From Halosolutus gelatinilyticus (lineage in GTDB: Archaea; Halobacteriota; Halobacteria; Halobacteriales; Natrialbaceae): a stretch of DNA of 64,000 nt. Position 1 is the first letter of the stretch; each line of letters opens with the position of its first letter. A program made the translations under genes and the position numbers. Location of the stretch: NCBI RefSeq assembly GCF_023028105.1, contig NZ_CP095491.1, forward strand, positions 434,001-498,000, read 5' to 3'. Below, piece by piece: positions 43,593 through 53,908 of this stretch. The notes under the pieces are model-generated. The model saw only the letters and a list, made by a program, of their open reading frames with translations. It made no database searches and had not been told where the DNA came from.

Positions 43593-44355
43593 CCGGCACC
43601 TCCACACCGACGGTCACGTCCGCCGCCGTGCACGCTTCGGCGAGATCGCCGGTCGGCTCCTCGTCGGTCGCGAGGACGTCGACGTCGTCCAGCGACGCGA
43701 ACTCGACGAAGCTTCGCTCGCCGAACTTGGTGCGATCGGCCACGAGCACGACGCGCTCCGCGCGATCGACCATGAGCGACTTCACGCTCGCCTCGTCCTC
43801 GTTCGGCGTCGTCAGCGCGCCCGAGCCGTCGATCGCGTTCGTCCCCAGAAAGAGGAGATCGAAGTTCGTCCGCTCCATGAACGCCTCCGCGCTCGGTCCG
43901 ACGAGCGCCCGCGTCCGGTGGCGGAGCGTCCCGCCGGTGAGTTTCACGTCCGTCGCCTCCTTGCCGAGTTCCAGCGCGATCAGCGGCGAGTTCGTCACCG
44001 GGATGAACGACGCGTCGGTCGGCGCCTGTCTCGCGACCTGCATCGTCGTCGTCCCGGAGTCGAAAAAGATCACCTGCCCGTCGTGGATCTCCGTCGCCGC
44101 CCGGGAGCCGATCGCGACTTTCGCGTCGAGGTTTTGGACTTCCTTCTGGACGTACGTCTGCTCGCGGCCGACGGCGGTCACCGGCACCGCGCCGCCGTGG
44201 GATCGTTCGATGAGTCGGTCCGCCTCCAAGTCGTCGAGATCTCGTCGGATCGTCGCCTTCGAGACGTCGAGTCCGTCGGCGAGTTCCTCGACCGAGCAGC
44301 CGTCCCGATCCGAGACGAGTTCGACGATCGTGCGTTTCCGCTGTTCGGGTAACAT
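43582..44355 (-). CDS. glpR: DeoR-family sugar regulator GlpR
   Basis: 257 residues. The N-terminal DeoR HTH (VEELADGLDVSKATIRRDLD) is followed by a sugar-phosphate-sensing domain (IFFDSGTTTMQVARQ, FLGTNAIDGSGALTTPNEDE). In Haloferax the homologue represses pfkB and sugar kinase genes. I chose ATG 44355 (MLPEQRKRTIVELV); 66 upstream codons look non-coding and contain the promoter. Confidence 0.93.
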   Translation of the reverse strand: MLPEQRKRTIVELVSDRDGCSVEELADGLDVSKATIRRDLDDLEADRLIERSHGGAVPVTAVGREQTYVQKEVQNLDAKVAIGSRAATEIHDGQVIFFDSGTTTMQVARQAPTDASFIPVTNSPLIALELGKEATDVKLTGGTLRHRTRALVGPSAEAFMERTNFDLLFLGTNAIDGSGALTTPNEDEASVKSLMVDRAERVVLVADRTKFGERSFVEFASLDDVDVLATDEEPTGDLAEACTAADVTVGVEVPDDR

Positions 44356-44420
44356 TGGCTTGGGAGTCTTCGTTACAGCGTGCGTTCTGCTCGCTTTTAT
44401 TTGTTTACCCTGTTTGAACC

Positions 44421-44455
44421 GATCGTTTCTGATCGATAAAACAGAATAATTCTTA
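44421..44455 (-). promoter_or_regulatory. glpR-pfkB promoter with fructose-regulon-like motif
   Basis: Minus strand CAGAAACGATC lies at 44431-44421, downstream of an AT-rich ATAAGAATTATT stretch (about 44455-44444) that may hold the TATA box. The motif matches the ptfC and fba sites at nine or more of eleven positions. Confidence 0.4.
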
Positions 44456-44612
44456 TGGGCGTTCAGCGACGGAATCGACCCCATCGATCGACGCCGTGAG
44501 ACGCCCTGCAGTCGGTTTTCCGGTCCGCTCAACGGCTGAAAACTCGTCGGCACCGTCGTCGGTTCCGTGATCGATCGGCGAACGCGACGTGCACGAACGC
44601 GCGCAAGTTGCG

Positions 44613-45593
44613 TTACACCCGATCGACGATCGCGTTCGTGACGTCCTCGGTCGAGGCGTCGCCGCCGAGGTCCGGCGTCCGCGGTCCCTCGACGAGCGTC
44701 GTCTCGACGGCCTCGGTGACCGCGGCGGCCTCGTCGTGGTGGCCGAGGTACTCGAGCAGCATCGCCGCGGAGATGATCGTCGCGGCCGGGTTCGCCACGC
44801 CCTCGCCGGCGATATCCGGCGCCGTGCCGTGGACCGGTTCGAACAGCGCCCGATCGGGGCCGACGTTCGCGCTGGGGAGCAGCCCGAGCCCGCCGACGAG
44901 ACCGGCCGCGAGGTCCGAGAGAACGTCGCCGGCGAGGTTCGGACAGACGACGACGTCGAACTGGGTTGGGTCGAGACAGACCCGCGTCGCGAAGGCGTCC
45001 ATCAGCACCTCGTCCGCCTTGACGCCGCGATCGTCGGCGACCTCGGCGACGGTGTCCCGGAAGAGACCGTCCGTCTCGCGCATCACGTTGGCCTTGTGGG
45101 CGATCGTGAATCCGTCGCGATCGCTATCCTCGACGTAGTCGCAGGCGAACTCGGCGAGCCGTCGCGAGGCCGACCGGGTCGTGAGCCGCGTCAGCGTTGC
45201 GACGTCCTCGGTCAGCCGATCCTCGAGACCGGCGTAGACGCCCTCGGTGTTCTCGCGGAGAAAGACCAGATCCGTCTCGGGTCGAACGGCGTCGATCCCC
45301 GGGTACGCCGTCGCGGGGCGGATGTTGACGAACGAATCCACAGCACTCCGGAGGGGAAGAATCACGTCGGCGGCCGTTTCGCCGGCCGCGCCGAACAGCG
45401 TCGCGTCCGCCGACGCGGCCAGCTCGTACGTTTCCTGCGGGAGCGCCTCGCCCGTTTCTTCCTTCACCGCGTCGCCCGCGTCGGCCTCGACGAACTCGAA
45501 GTCGATATCGAGCGCCTCGAGGACCGCGACCGCTGCCGGCGTCACTTCCCGTCCGATTCCGTCGCCCGGAATGACGGCGATCTCGTGCGTCAT
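44613..45593 (-). CDS. leuB: 3-isopropylmalate dehydrogenase
   Basis: 326 residues. It oxidises and decarboxylates 3-isopropylmalate in leucine synthesis. [55 protein letters not shown] and GSAPDIAG-like [16 protein letters not shown] are conserved. Homoisocitrate or isocitrate dehydrogenase paralogues are less likely given the leuCD neighbours. Confidence 0.92.
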   Translation of the reverse strand: MTHEIAVIPGDGIGREVTPAAVAVLEALDIDFEFVEADAGDAVKEETGEALPQETYELAASADATLFGAAGETAADVILPLRSAVDSFVNIRPATAYPGIDAVRPETDLVFLRENTEGVYAGLEDRLTEDVATLTRLTTRSASRRLAEFACDYVEDSDRDGFTIAHKANVMRETDGLFRDTVAEVADDRGVKADEVLMDAFATRVCLDPTQFDVVVCPNLAGDVLSDLAAGLVGGLGLLPSANVGPDRALFEPVHGTAPDIAGEGVANPAATIISAAMLLEYLGHHDEAAAVTEAVETTLVEGPRTPDLGGDASTEDVTNAIVDRV

Positions 45594-45738
45594 ACGTTAC
45601 CTCGATGCGGCGCCGAAAAGAGCGTATCGATACCGTCATCTATCGACTCCGGCGTGGCTGCCGTCATTCCGGCGTCACGGTCGCAATCCTCTCCAGCGAG
45701 TGCTCGGTCGCCGCCGCGGGGCGCGATCGGGGAACTGG

Positions 45739-47454
45739 TCAGGTCGCCGCGAGAATCTCGTCCAGCAACTCGAGTTCTCGACCCAGATCGGCGTCGTCGA
45801 TCGCGTCCATCTCCGCGTCGAGGTACTCCCGGTAGGCGCCAAGCCGAGATTCGTACCGATCGGAGACCGAAAGCGGATCGGACTCCAGTTCCCACTCGCC
45901 GAGTCGATCGGCGGCGGGCGGCCGATCGATTCCCTCGCGCTCGTCGACGAGCGTCTCGTCGCGCTCGTAGACGGTCCAATTCGTCAGCAGGTCGGCGTAC
46001 CGCGCGAGCAGAATCGCCTTTCGAACCGCACCGTTGCCGTACTCCTCGTTGCCGGACGGGATCGAGACGTCCTCGGTCGTCGACTCGCGATCGCCCGATC
46101 GGGTCTCCCAGCTCGCTTCGAGGGTCAGATTCCTTCCCTCGCTCGATTCCGCGTCGTCCGTTCGTTCGATCCGCACGAGGACAACGCCGCCTTTCGCCTC
46201 CCCGTCAGTCCGCTCCGACGGGAACAGCGTGTTCACGCGCATGAGTTCCCCGGTCGACGGCTCCGCGGCGTCCGATCCGTACACCCCCGCGATCTCGTAC
46301 CCCTCCGCGTCGAGTTCCAGCGAGAGGCCGTACACCAGCGGCGTCACCATGTACTCGAACCCGTCATCCACGCGGCGCTCGAACTCCTCGGCCGAGTAGA
46401 CGCTATAGTAGTTCGCGCCGCGGACGGCGGTGATCTGATCGATCAGATCGGCGTTGAAGTCGACGCCGACGCCGATCACCGTCGTGTGGTGGCCTCGGTC
46501 GGCGTTCGCCTCCAAACTTCCGCGCAGTTCGTCGGCGTCGGTCTCGCCCACGTTGATCTGGGCGTCGGTGATCAGGATCGATCGGTTCTCGTACTCGCCG
46601 CGATCGGCGCCGCCGTACTCGGCTATCACCTCCTCGCTGCGCTCCATCGCGGCCGAGACGTTGGTCCCGCCGGTGGCGCGAATATCGTCCTGAATGTGTC
46701 CCCGGATCGCGTCCATGTCGGTCTCTTCGACGGCGCGAAGGGGTTTCGCCAGGTGGGCCTCGTGGTTGAAGAGGACGACCCCGAGCCGATCGTCGGGCCG
46801 GAGGTGGCGGGTCAACGAGACGAGCGCGTCCTTCGCGACGTCGATCTTCGGTTGACTCGTGTCCCCCTCCGCTTCCCGTTCGTTCCCGTAGGCGTCGTAG
46901 TAGTAGTCGCTGAAACTCGCGCTCATCGATCCCGAAATATCGAGGACGATCACGAGGTTCAGCGGCGGACGCTCGAAGTCGGACTGCGAGAGACCGGAGT
47001 CCATCCCCACCGAGAGGTACCGCTCCGTCTCGCCCGAGAGTGGATCCGGCGAGACGGCGGGCGTGTAGGTCGGACAGAACAGCGACCCGCAGGAGCCATC
47101 GCCGGCGGTATCGAAGTAGTACTCGTGAAACAACCCCTCGGAGGCCATGCTCTCGGGGATCGGCAGGTACCCCTCGTAGACGTTGCGCCTGAACGTTCCC
47201 ACGTCCGCGGCGCCGCCCGCGGCCAGGCCGATCGGTTCGCCGCCGGCACTGGCGGCGTCCGCTTCGAATGCGGCGTCGGTTCCGCCGAAGTGCCAGCCGC
47301 CGTCGTCCTCGTCGGGGGGCGAATACTGCCAGTCGTCGACGCCGTCCGATTCGTCGCTCCACGGGCTCCGATCCGCCAGCGTCGAACACCCCGCGATCGT
47401 GCTCCCGGTGCAGGCCCCACACAGCGCCAGAAATCGTCGCCGTTCCGAAGGCAT
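45739..47454 (-). CDS. von Willebrand factor A domain lipoprotein
   Basis: 571 residues from ATG 47454. Arg-rich start PSERRRFLALCGACTG and lipobox ending at Cys 23 (TIAGC) suggest Tat export and lipid anchoring. The vWA domain contains MIDAS LVIVLDISGSMSASFSD, then VLFNHEAHLAKPL and ILITDAQINVGETDADEL. A C-terminal region of about 170 residues resembles those of YfbK-like proteins. A probable surface metal-dependent adhesion or assembly protein, inserted in the leu cluster. Confidence 0.9.
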   Translation of the reverse strand: MPSERRRFLALCGACTGSTIAGCSTLADRSPWSDESDGVDDWQYSPPDEDDGGWHFGGTDAAFEADAASAGGEPIGLAAGGAADVGTFRRNVYEGYLPIPESMASEGLFHEYYFDTAGDGSCGSLFCPTYTPAVSPDPLSGETERYLSVGMDSGLSQSDFERPPLNLVIVLDISGSMSASFSDYYYDAYGNEREAEGDTSQPKIDVAKDALVSLTRHLRPDDRLGVVLFNHEAHLAKPLRAVEETDMDAIRGHIQDDIRATGGTNVSAAMERSEEVIAEYGGADRGEYENRSILITDAQINVGETDADELRGSLEANADRGHHTTVIGVGVDFNADLIDQITAVRGANYYSVYSAEEFERRVDDGFEYMVTPLVYGLSLELDAEGYEIAGVYGSDAAEPSTGELMRVNTLFPSERTDGEAKGGVVLVRIERTDDAESSEGRNLTLEASWETRSGDRESTTEDVSIPSGNEEYGNGAVRKAILLARYADLLTNWTVYERDETLVDEREGIDRPPAADRLGEWELESDPLSVSDRYESRLGAYREYLDAEMDAIDDADLGRELELLDEILAAT

Positions 47455-47594
47455 ACCCGATACGTCTCGACCCGGGCGATAATCCGTTACGCAAGCTGAA
47501 ACGACGATTGTAGCTACGACGGGACCGACGAGCGCGGTACGATCGTCGAGAAGAAGGGAGTCCGAACGCGAAACCGTAACCGAGCGCGCGGCAG

Positions 47595-48236
47595 CTACTC
47601 GGCTTCGGGAATCGCCGCGTCCTCGACGTACGGCAGTTCCTCGGCCTTCCGCCGCACTTCGCCGGCGTTGGACTTCATCAGCGCCGTCGTGTCCCAGACG
47701 CCCTCGACGAGCGCCTTCCGCTGGGCGTCGTCGACGGTGACGTCGATCGTCTCGCCCCCGTAGGTGACGGTCTCGGCCTCGACGTCGACCTCTATCTCGC
47801 CGTCGGGATTCGCGTCGACCCACTCCTGCAGTTCCTGGACGGTCTCGCTGTCGGCGGTGACTGTCGGAATGCCGAGCGCGAGGCAGTTGCCGGCGAAGAT
47901 CTCGGCGAAGCCTTCGCCGACGATCGCGTCGATTCCCCAGCGCATCAGCGCCTGCGGGGCGTGCTCGCGCGAAGAGCCGCAGCCGAAGTTGTTGTTGACG
48001 ACCATGATCGAGGAGTTCCGGAACCGCTCCTCGTTCATCGGGTGCGCTTTGGGGTCGTCGTTCTCGTCGAAGCGCACGTCGAAGAACGCGAACTCGCCGA
48101 GGCCGTCGAAGGTGACGACCTTCATGAACCGCGCCGGGATGATCTGATCGGTGTCGATGTCGTTGCCCCGGATCGGGATGCCCGTGCCGGAAACGTAGTC
48201 GACTTCGGGGATCTCGACCCCATCAGCGTCCGTCAT
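47595..48236 (-). CDS. leuD: 3-isopropylmalate dehydratase small subunit
   Basis: 213 residues. The swivel domain partner of Leu[21 protein letters not shown] and [20 protein letters not shown] are the family signatures. It begins four bases before the leuC stop (ATGA), giving coupled expression. Confidence 0.95.
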   Translation of the reverse strand: MTDADGVEIPEVDYVSGTGIPIRGNDIDTDQIIPARFMKVVTFDGLGEFAFFDVRFDENDDPKAHPMNEERFRNSSIMVVNNNFGCGSSREHAPQALMRWGIDAIVGEGFAEIFAGNCLALGIPTVTADSETVQELQEWVDANPDGEIEVDVEAETVTYGGETIDVTVDDAQRKALVEGVWDTTALMKSNAGEVRRKAEELPYVEDAAIPEAE

Positions 48237-49654
48237 ACGGCGGTCACCTCCTTCAGTTCGCGCACGTCAGTGACGTTCCCTTCGATCGCCGCCGCGGCGA
48301 CCATCTGCGGGTTCATCAGGACGGTGCGGCCGTCCTTCGACCCCTGACGGCCGACGAAGTTCCGGTTCGACGACGACGCGGAGGCTTCGTCGCCTTCCAG
48401 TTGGTCCTCGTTCATGCCGAGACACATCGAACAGCCGGCGTTGCGCCAGTCGAAGCCGGCGGCCTCGAAGACGTCCTTCAGCCCCTCCTCCTCGGCGGTC
48501 CGCTGGACGCGCTGGCTGCCGGGGACGACCATCGCGCGGACGTCGTCGTGAACCTGCCGCCCCTCGACGATCGCCGCCGCGCGGCGCAGGTCGGGCAGGC
48601 GGGCGTTCGTACAGGACCCGAGGAAGGCCACGTCGATCTCGTAGCCCTCCATCGTGTCGCCCGGTTCGACGCGCATGTGTTCCTGGGCGCGTCGCGCGGT
48701 GTCCCGCTTGTCCTCGGGGAGCTCTTCCGGCGTCGGGATCGGATCGGAGATACCGACGCCCTGTCCCGGAGTCGTCCCCCAGGTGACGACCGGGTCGAGT
48801 GCGTTCGCGTCGATCGTCACGACGTCGTCGTACTCCGCGTCGTCCTCGCTGGCAATCGACTCCCAGTAGGGCTCGAGTTCGTCGAACTTGGAGGGGTTGT
48901 CCTGGAAGTAATCCGTCTCTTTCAGCCACTCGAAGGTGGTCTCGTCGGGGTTGACGTACCCCGCGCGGGCGCCGCCCTCGATCGACATGTTGCAGATCGA
49001 CATCCGCCCCTCCATCCCGAGGTTCTCGATCGCCTCGCCGGCGTACTCGTAGACGTAGCCGACGCCGCCCTCGGTGCCGAGTCGGCGGATGATCTCCAGA
49101 ATGACGTCCTTCGCCTCGACGCCCTCGCCGAGTTCGCCGTCGATCTGGATCTTGCGTACCTTCTGTTTCTCCATGGCGACGGTGCCCGTCGCGAGCACGT
49201 CCCGGATCTGGCTGGTGCCGATCCCGAACGCCAGCGCGCCGAACGCGCCGTGGGTCGAAGTGTGGCTGTCGCCGCAGACGATCGTCTTCCCCGGCTGCGT
49301 GAGGCCCTGCTCCGGGCCGACGACGTGGACGATCCCCTGGTCGCCGCTGGTGGGGTCCGAGAAGTCGATGCCCGCCTCGCGGACGTTCTCCTCGAGTTCG
49401 GCCATCATCTCCTCGGCCGCGTCGTCGCCGTAGGGTCGGGTCTGGTCCGCCGTCGGGACGATGTGGTCGACCGTCGCGTGGGTCAGGTCGGGATAGGCGA
49501 CTTCGAGGTCGCGCTCGCGGAGCATCCCGAACGCCTGCGGGCTGGTCACCTCGTGGATGAGGTGGAGTCCGACGAACAGCTGATCCTGTCCCGTCGGCAG
49601 CGTCGTCACCTTGTGGCGATCCCACACCTTGTCGTACAGCGTTCCCTCGCTCAT
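48233..49654 (-). CDS. leuC: 3-isopropylmalate dehydratase large subunit
   Basis: 473 residues, aconitase family. It isomerises 2- to 3-isopropylmalate with a [4Fe-4S] cluster. [34 protein letters not shown] and [14 protein letters not shown] supply the three cluster cysteines. It overlaps the upstream 111-residue ORF by four bases. Confidence 0.95.
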   Translation of the reverse strand: MSEGTLYDKVWDRHKVTTLPTGQDQLFVGLHLIHEVTSPQAFGMLRERDLEVAYPDLTHATVDHIVPTADQTRPYGDDAAEEMMAELEENVREAGIDFSDPTSGDQGIVHVVGPEQGLTQPGKTIVCGDSHTSTHGAFGALAFGIGTSQIRDVLATGTVAMEKQKVRKIQIDGELGEGVEAKDVILEIIRRLGTEGGVGYVYEYAGEAIENLGMEGRMSICNMSIEGGARAGYVNPDETTFEWLKETDYFQDNPSKFDELEPYWESIASEDDAEYDDVVTIDANALDPVVTWGTTPGQGVGISDPIPTPEELPEDKRDTARRAQEHMRVEPGDTMEGYEIDVAFLGSCTNARLPDLRRAAAIVEGRQVHDDVRAMVVPGSQRVQRTAEEEGLKDVFEAAGFDWRNAGCSMCLGMNEDQLEGDEASASSSNRNFVGRQGSKDGRTVLMNPQMVAAAAIEGNVTDVRELKEVTAV

Positions 49655-49986
49655 TCTGCGTCCTCTACGGGGCGTTTGCGGCCGCGCTCGAAGACGCGGT
49701 TGGCGTCGTCCGCGCCCTTCGGCGGCGTGTGGTCGACGTCTCGCATGGAGTCGTTCGATTCCGGGTCTGTGCGTCCGTCGGGGTCCGTCGCAGCCGGCTG
49801 GCCCACCGGCTCACCAGCGTCGGAGCCACGCTCCGACGAGGATCGCGAAGCGTTGCTTCGCTCACCGCCGTCGGTGACGACGGTCGGGCCGCGGCTGAAC
49901 AGGCGGCCGGCCGTTTCCCCGGTGTAGGGGTTCGTGTGGCTGACGCCGGCCATCGTGTCCGTGGTGTCGGTCTCGTTCTCGCTCAT
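49651..49986 (-). CDS. Conserved small ORF between ilvC and leuC
   Basis: 111 residues, rich in Ser, Asp, Thr and Gly, probably disordered. The end reads [20 protein letters not shown]. It is coupled to leuC by overlap and lies 21 bases after ilvC. Possibly a protein partner or merely a spacer ORF; no family recognised. Confidence 0.7.
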   Translation of the reverse strand: MSENETDTTDTMAGVSHTNPYTGETAGRLFSRGPTVVTDGGERSNASRSSSERGSDAGEPVGQPAATDPDGRTDPESNDSMRDVDHTPPKGADDANRVFERGRKRPVEDAE

Positions 49987-50007
49987 TGGTGAATCTGCAG
50001 TCGTCGA

Positions 50008-51060
50008 TCAGTCGTCCGCCGGCACTTCGGCGGCGTCCGTTTCGTCCTCCTCGCCGTCGTCGGCCCAGGCGAACAGCTCGCGCAGTCGGCCGCCGACATC
50101 CTCGATCTCGTGTTCCTGCTCGGCCTGTCGGAGCTGGGTGTAGCTCGGGCGGCCGGCCTGGTTCTCGAGGATCCACTCGCGGGCGAACTCGCCGTTCTGG
50201 ACCTCCTCGAGGACCTCCTCCATGTTCTCGCGAACCGTCTCGTCGACGATCCGATCGCCGCGGGTGAGACCGCCGTACTCGGCGGTGTCGGAGACGGAGT
50301 TCCACATCTCCATGTTCCCGCCTTCGTACATCAGATCGACGATGAGTTTGAGCTCGTTCAGGCACTCGAAGTAGGCGATCTCGGGCGAGTAGCCGGCGTC
50401 GACGAGCGTCTCGTAGCCGTGCTTGACGAGCGCGGTGACGCCGCCACAGAGGACGGCCTGCTCGCCGAAGAGGTCGGACTCGACTTCCTCCTGGAACGTC
50501 GTCTCGATGACGCCCGCTCGGGTACAGCCGATCCCCTTCGCGTACGAGAGCGCGCGTTCCTGAGCGTCGCCGGTCGTGTCCTGGTAGATCGCTAACAGAC
50601 CGGGCGTCCCCTCGTCGTTCTCGAAGTTGCGACGGACGAGGTGGCCCGGGCTCTTCGGCGCGACCATCGTCACGTCGACGCCCTCCGGCGGCTGGATCTG
50701 GTTGTAGTGGATATTCAGCCCGTGGGCGAACTGGAGCGTGTCGCCGGGTTCGAGGTTGGGCCGGATCGCGTTCTCGTAGACGTCCGCCTGGACCGTGTCG
50801 GGGACCAGCACGGAGACGTAGGTCGCCTTCGAGACGGCCTCGGCCGGCGTCGTGACGGTGAGTCCGTCGGCTTCCGCGGCCGATCGCGACGAGGAGTTCT
50901 CGCGCAGGCCGACGACCACGTCAACCCCGCTCTCGTGAAGGTTGAGCGCGTGGGCGTGGCCCTGGCTGCCGTAGCCGAGGACGGCTACGGTGTCGTCGTC
51001 GAGCGTCGATACGTCCGCGTCGTCGTCGTAGTAGATGTCGGTGGTGAATTCGTCAGTCAT
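50008..51060 (-). CDS. ilvC: Ketol-acid reductoisomerase
   Basis: 350 residues, class I. The NADP-binding motif [20 protein letters not shown] is followed by [20 protein letters not shown] and the metal-binding helices ([37 protein letters not shown]). An acidic C-terminal tail of 25 residues extends the usual length. The start overlaps ilvN by eight bases. Confidence 0.95.
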   Translation of the reverse strand: MTDEFTTDIYYDDDADVSTLDDDTVAVLGYGSQGHAHALNLHESGVDVVVGLRENSSSRSAAEADGLTVTTPAEAVSKATYVSVLVPDTVQADVYENAIRPNLEPGDTLQFAHGLNIHYNQIQPPEGVDVTMVAPKSPGHLVRRNFENDEGTPGLLAIYQDTTGDAQERALSYAKGIGCTRAGVIETTFQEEVESDLFGEQAVLCGGVTALVKHGYETLVDAGYSPEIAYFECLNELKLIVDLMYEGGNMEMWNSVSDTAEYGGLTRGDRIVDETVRENMEEVLEEVQNGEFAREWILENQAGRPSYTQLRQAEQEHEIEDVGGRLRELFAWADDGEEDETDAAEVPADD

Positions 51061-51715
51061 CGTCTGCTGTGTATTGGTCTTGTTGGGTGGGTTGGTCGGT
51101 TGCCGATTCCGTCGCGCTCACCGGCGCCGCAGTCTCCGCGGTGCCGCGGGCGAGTGCCGTCGTTCCGGTCCGAGAGATCTCGCGGATTCCGAACTGGCCG
51201 AACGTCTCGATCGCGGCCTCGATCTTCTGGCGGGCGCCCGTGATCTCGAAGGTCGCCGTCTCCGGGCTGGAGTCGACAGTCGTGGCGTCGTACATGTCCG
51301 CGACCGCGGCTACCTGGTCCGGTCGCTCGGCGTCGACCTTCACGAGCGCCAGCTCTCGGCGCATCGCGTCGGGCGCGAGCTCGCGCACCGAGATGACCGG
51401 CACCAGCTTGCGCAGTTGCTTCTTGACCTGGTCGATGCCGGGGTCGGGTTCCTCGACCACCAGCGTGATCCGAGCGCGGTCCTCGTCGTCGGTCGGGCCG
51501 ACGGTGAGGCTCTCGATGTTGAACTGCCGCCTCGAGAACAGGCCCGAGACTTCGGCGAGTACGCCGGGTTCGTGTTGGACCAGCGTCGAGATGACGGTGC
51601 GCCGCGGCAGGTGCGTCGCCTCGACTTCGGGGTCGATGCGAATGCCCTGGTCGTTGCGCCGCCCCTCGGGGGTCGGCCGCTCCTCCGGAGCCGGTCCGTC
51701 GAGTCCCCGCCTCAT
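51053..51715 (-). CDS. ilvN: Acetolactate synthase small (regulatory) subunit
   Basis: About 220 residues. The ACT domain [37 protein letters not shown] binds valine for feedback control of IlvB. The C-terminal domain ([20 protein letters not shown]) is also present. Start [10 protein letters not shown] at 51715, nine bases inside the longest frame. Confidence 0.93.
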   Translation of the reverse strand: MRRGLDGPAPEERPTPEGRRNDQGIRIDPEVEATHLPRRTVISTLVQHEPGVLAEVSGLFSRRQFNIESLTVGPTDDEDRARITLVVEEPDPGIDQVKKQLRKLVPVISVRELAPDAMRRELALVKVDAERPDQVAAVADMYDATTVDSSPETATFEITGARQKIEAAIETFGQFGIREISRTGTTALARGTAETAAPVSATESATDQPTQQDQYTADDD

Positions 51716-51770
51716 GTGGAACACCTCCCGTTGGTGTTTCGCGTGCAGTTGGCCGGTGTTCGTCCGACGG

Positions 51771-53585
51771 TCATAGCTGCTCCTCCGTCAGTGCGAACTG
51801 GCCGTTGTCGCCGCCGCTCGGAACCATCGGGTAGACGTTCGCCTCGGGATCGATATGGACGTCGATCACCGAGGGGCCGTCGTAGGCCAGCGCGGCCTCG
51901 ATCGTCTCGGCGACCTCGTCGTAGTCGTCGATCCGGAACCCTCTCGCGCCGAAGGCTTCGGCGAGTTTGTCGAACTCGGGACACCAGTGGTACTCCGAGG
52001 CAGAGTGGCGGCCCTCGAAGAAGGCGTCCTGCCACTGTCGAACCATCCCGATGTACTCGTTGTTGAGCACGGCGACCGTGATGTCCAGGTTCTCGCGGAC
52101 GGCCACGGACAGCTCCTGTAAGGTCATCAGGAACGAGCCGTCGCCGTCGATGCAGACGACCTCCTGGTCGTCGTCGGCCGCGAGACGGGCGCCGATCGCC
52201 GCCGGGAGGCCGTAGCCCATCGTGCCGAGCCCGTGGCTGGAGACCCACGTCCGGGGTTCGGTGTAGGTCCAGTACTGGCAGGCCCACATCTGGTGCTGGC
52301 CGACGCCCGTGGTGACGATCGCGCGATCGCTCGTCGCCTCGTCCAAGGCCTCGACGACGAACTCCGGTTGCACGGGTTCGTCCTCGGGGGCCTCGTAGGC
52401 CATCGAGTAGTCGGACTTCCACTGCTGGCACTGGGCGCGCCACTTCGCCACCTTGGGCGAGGCGTCGATCGCCTCGCACAGCTGTTCGACGACGGTCGCG
52501 GCGTCGCCGACCAGCGGGTAGTCCGCCCTGATGTTCTTCGAGATCTCGGCGGGATCGATGTCGACGTGGATGAGCTCCGCGTCGGGTGCGAAGGTCTCGA
52601 TGCCGCCGGTCAGGCGATCGTCGAACCGAGTGCCGATACCGATCAGCGCGTCGCAGTGGGTGATCGCCATGTTGGCGTACCCGGTGCCGTGCATGCCGGC
52701 CATCTCGAGCGAGAGTTCGTGATCCTCGGGGAACGCCCCGATGCCGGGCATCGTGGTGATGACCGGGATCTCGTGTTCGATCGCGAACTCCCGGCAGACG
52801 TCGCTGGCCTCGCCCTTGATGACGCCGCCGCCGAGCAGCATCACGGGCTTCGCCGCGTTCTCGATGCGCTCTGCGGCCGCCGCGACGATCTCCTCGTCGG
52901 CCCGCTCTTGGACCTCGTACGTGTCGGGCACGCGGGGGTCGTCGGGCTCGCGATCGGTCTCGGACTTGGTGACGTCCTTCGGGAGGTCGACCAGCGTCGG
53001 GCCGGGCCGGCCGTCGCGGGCGAGGGCGAACGCCTCGCTGACGTCGGTGCCGACGCGATCCGGGTCGCTCGAGAAGGTGTTCTCCTTCGTGATCGGCGTC
53101 GTGACGCCGGTCGTGTCGGTCTCCTGAAAGGCGTCGTTGCCGACGAACGCCGTCGGGACCTGGCCGGTCAGCGCGACCATCGGATCCGAGTCCATGTCGG
53201 CGTCGGCGATGCCGGTGACGAGGTTCGTCGCGCCCGGTCCCGACGTGGCCAGACAGATGCCCGGCTCGCCCGAGACGATGCCGTAGGCGTCGGCCGCGTG
53301 GGCCGCGCCCTGTTCGTGGGCCATCGTTACGTGGTAGATGTCCGAGTCGTACAGCGCGTCGTAGACGGGCATGATCGCGCCGCCCTGGACGCCGAACGCG
53401 TACTCGACGCCCGCGTTCTCGAGCGCGCGGACGACGGCCTCGGCGCCCGTCGTGACCGGCTCGGGCGTCGTCTCGGACTCCTCCGTGGCGTCGGGCGCCG
53501 CGCCGTCGGCGATCTGGGCGTCCGCGTCCGGCTGTTCGTCGTCCTGTTCCTCCGCTGGCGTAACGGATGCTGCGCGTTCGCTCAT
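51771..53585 (-). CDS. ilvB: Acetolactate synthase large (catalytic) subunit
   Basis: 604 residues. TPP-dependent enzyme making acetolactate or acetohydroxybutyrate. It has the catalytic-glutamate region VEYAFGVQGGAIMPVYDALY, FAD-type middle domain GIGTRFDDRLTGGIETFAPD and TPP motif CIDGDGSFLMTLQELSVAVR..NNEYIGMVRQWQ. A 50-residue acidic extension precedes the N-terminal domain. First gene of the ilvBNC-leuCD set. Confidence 0.95.
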   Translation of the reverse strand: MSERAASVTPAEEQDDEQPDADAQIADGAAPDATEESETTPEPVTTGAEAVVRALENAGVEYAFGVQGGAIMPVYDALYDSDIYHVTMAHEQGAAHAADAYGIVSGEPGICLATSGPGATNLVTGIADADMDSDPMVALTGQVPTAFVGNDAFQETDTTGVTTPITKENTFSSDPDRVGTDVSEAFALARDGRPGPTLVDLPKDVTKSETDREPDDPRVPDTYEVQERADEEIVAAAAERIENAAKPVMLLGGGVIKGEASDVCREFAIEHEIPVITTMPGIGAFPEDHELSLEMAGMHGTGYANMAITHCDALIGIGTRFDDRLTGGIETFAPDAELIHVDIDPAEISKNIRADYPLVGDAATVVEQLCEAIDASPKVAKWRAQCQQWKSDYSMAYEAPEDEPVQPEFVVEALDEATSDRAIVTTGVGQHQMWACQYWTYTEPRTWVSSHGLGTMGYGLPAAIGARLAADDDQEVVCIDGDGSFLMTLQELSVAVRENLDITVAVLNNEYIGMVRQWQDAFFEGRHSASEYHWCPEFDKLAEAFGARGFRIDDYDEVAETIEAALAYDGPSVIDVHIDPEANVYPMVPSGGDNGQFALTEEQL

Positions 53586-53704
53586 CGAGTACCTCCCGCC
53601 GTCGATCGGCGAGTCGTGGGTCTGGGTGTACGGTACGGTGTCATCTGGTGGATTGCTGATCGCTGTGGAAACGGTGCGGGCTCGGATCGAGGGCGAGTGT
53701 AGTG

Positions 53705-53735
53705 AGGGGCGGTTACGCCCCTACAATACGAATAA
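53705..53735 (-). promoter_or_regulatory. ilvB promoter: TATA box and overlapping inverted repeat
   Basis: Between ilvB and leuA (53586-53908, no gene). The minus strand shows TCTTATTCG as a TATA candidate at about 53727-53735, then the perfect inverted repeat AGGGGCG-TAAC-CGCCCCT at 53705-53722, which would span the expected start site. A dimeric repressor site is likely; alternatively a hairpin in the 5' leader. Confidence 0.5.
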
Positions 53736-53908
53736 GAGCGAGCGCGCTGCTGTCGACCGTGCGAGCCGACACTGACGCGCGGAACCTCATTATCGACCAC
53801 ATACGTGACTCGACGGTCATAACTGTTGCGAGTCGATCGCGTCCGCGTCGATCGAGCCGTTCGCGATAGCCGGTGCTCGCGGACGGTGGCAAACGAGGGG
53901 GACATCCC

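Noticed and set aside
45247-47499. A 750-codon plus-strand open frame opposite leuB and the vWA gene
   Set aside because: Antisense shadow of genes with clear motifs.
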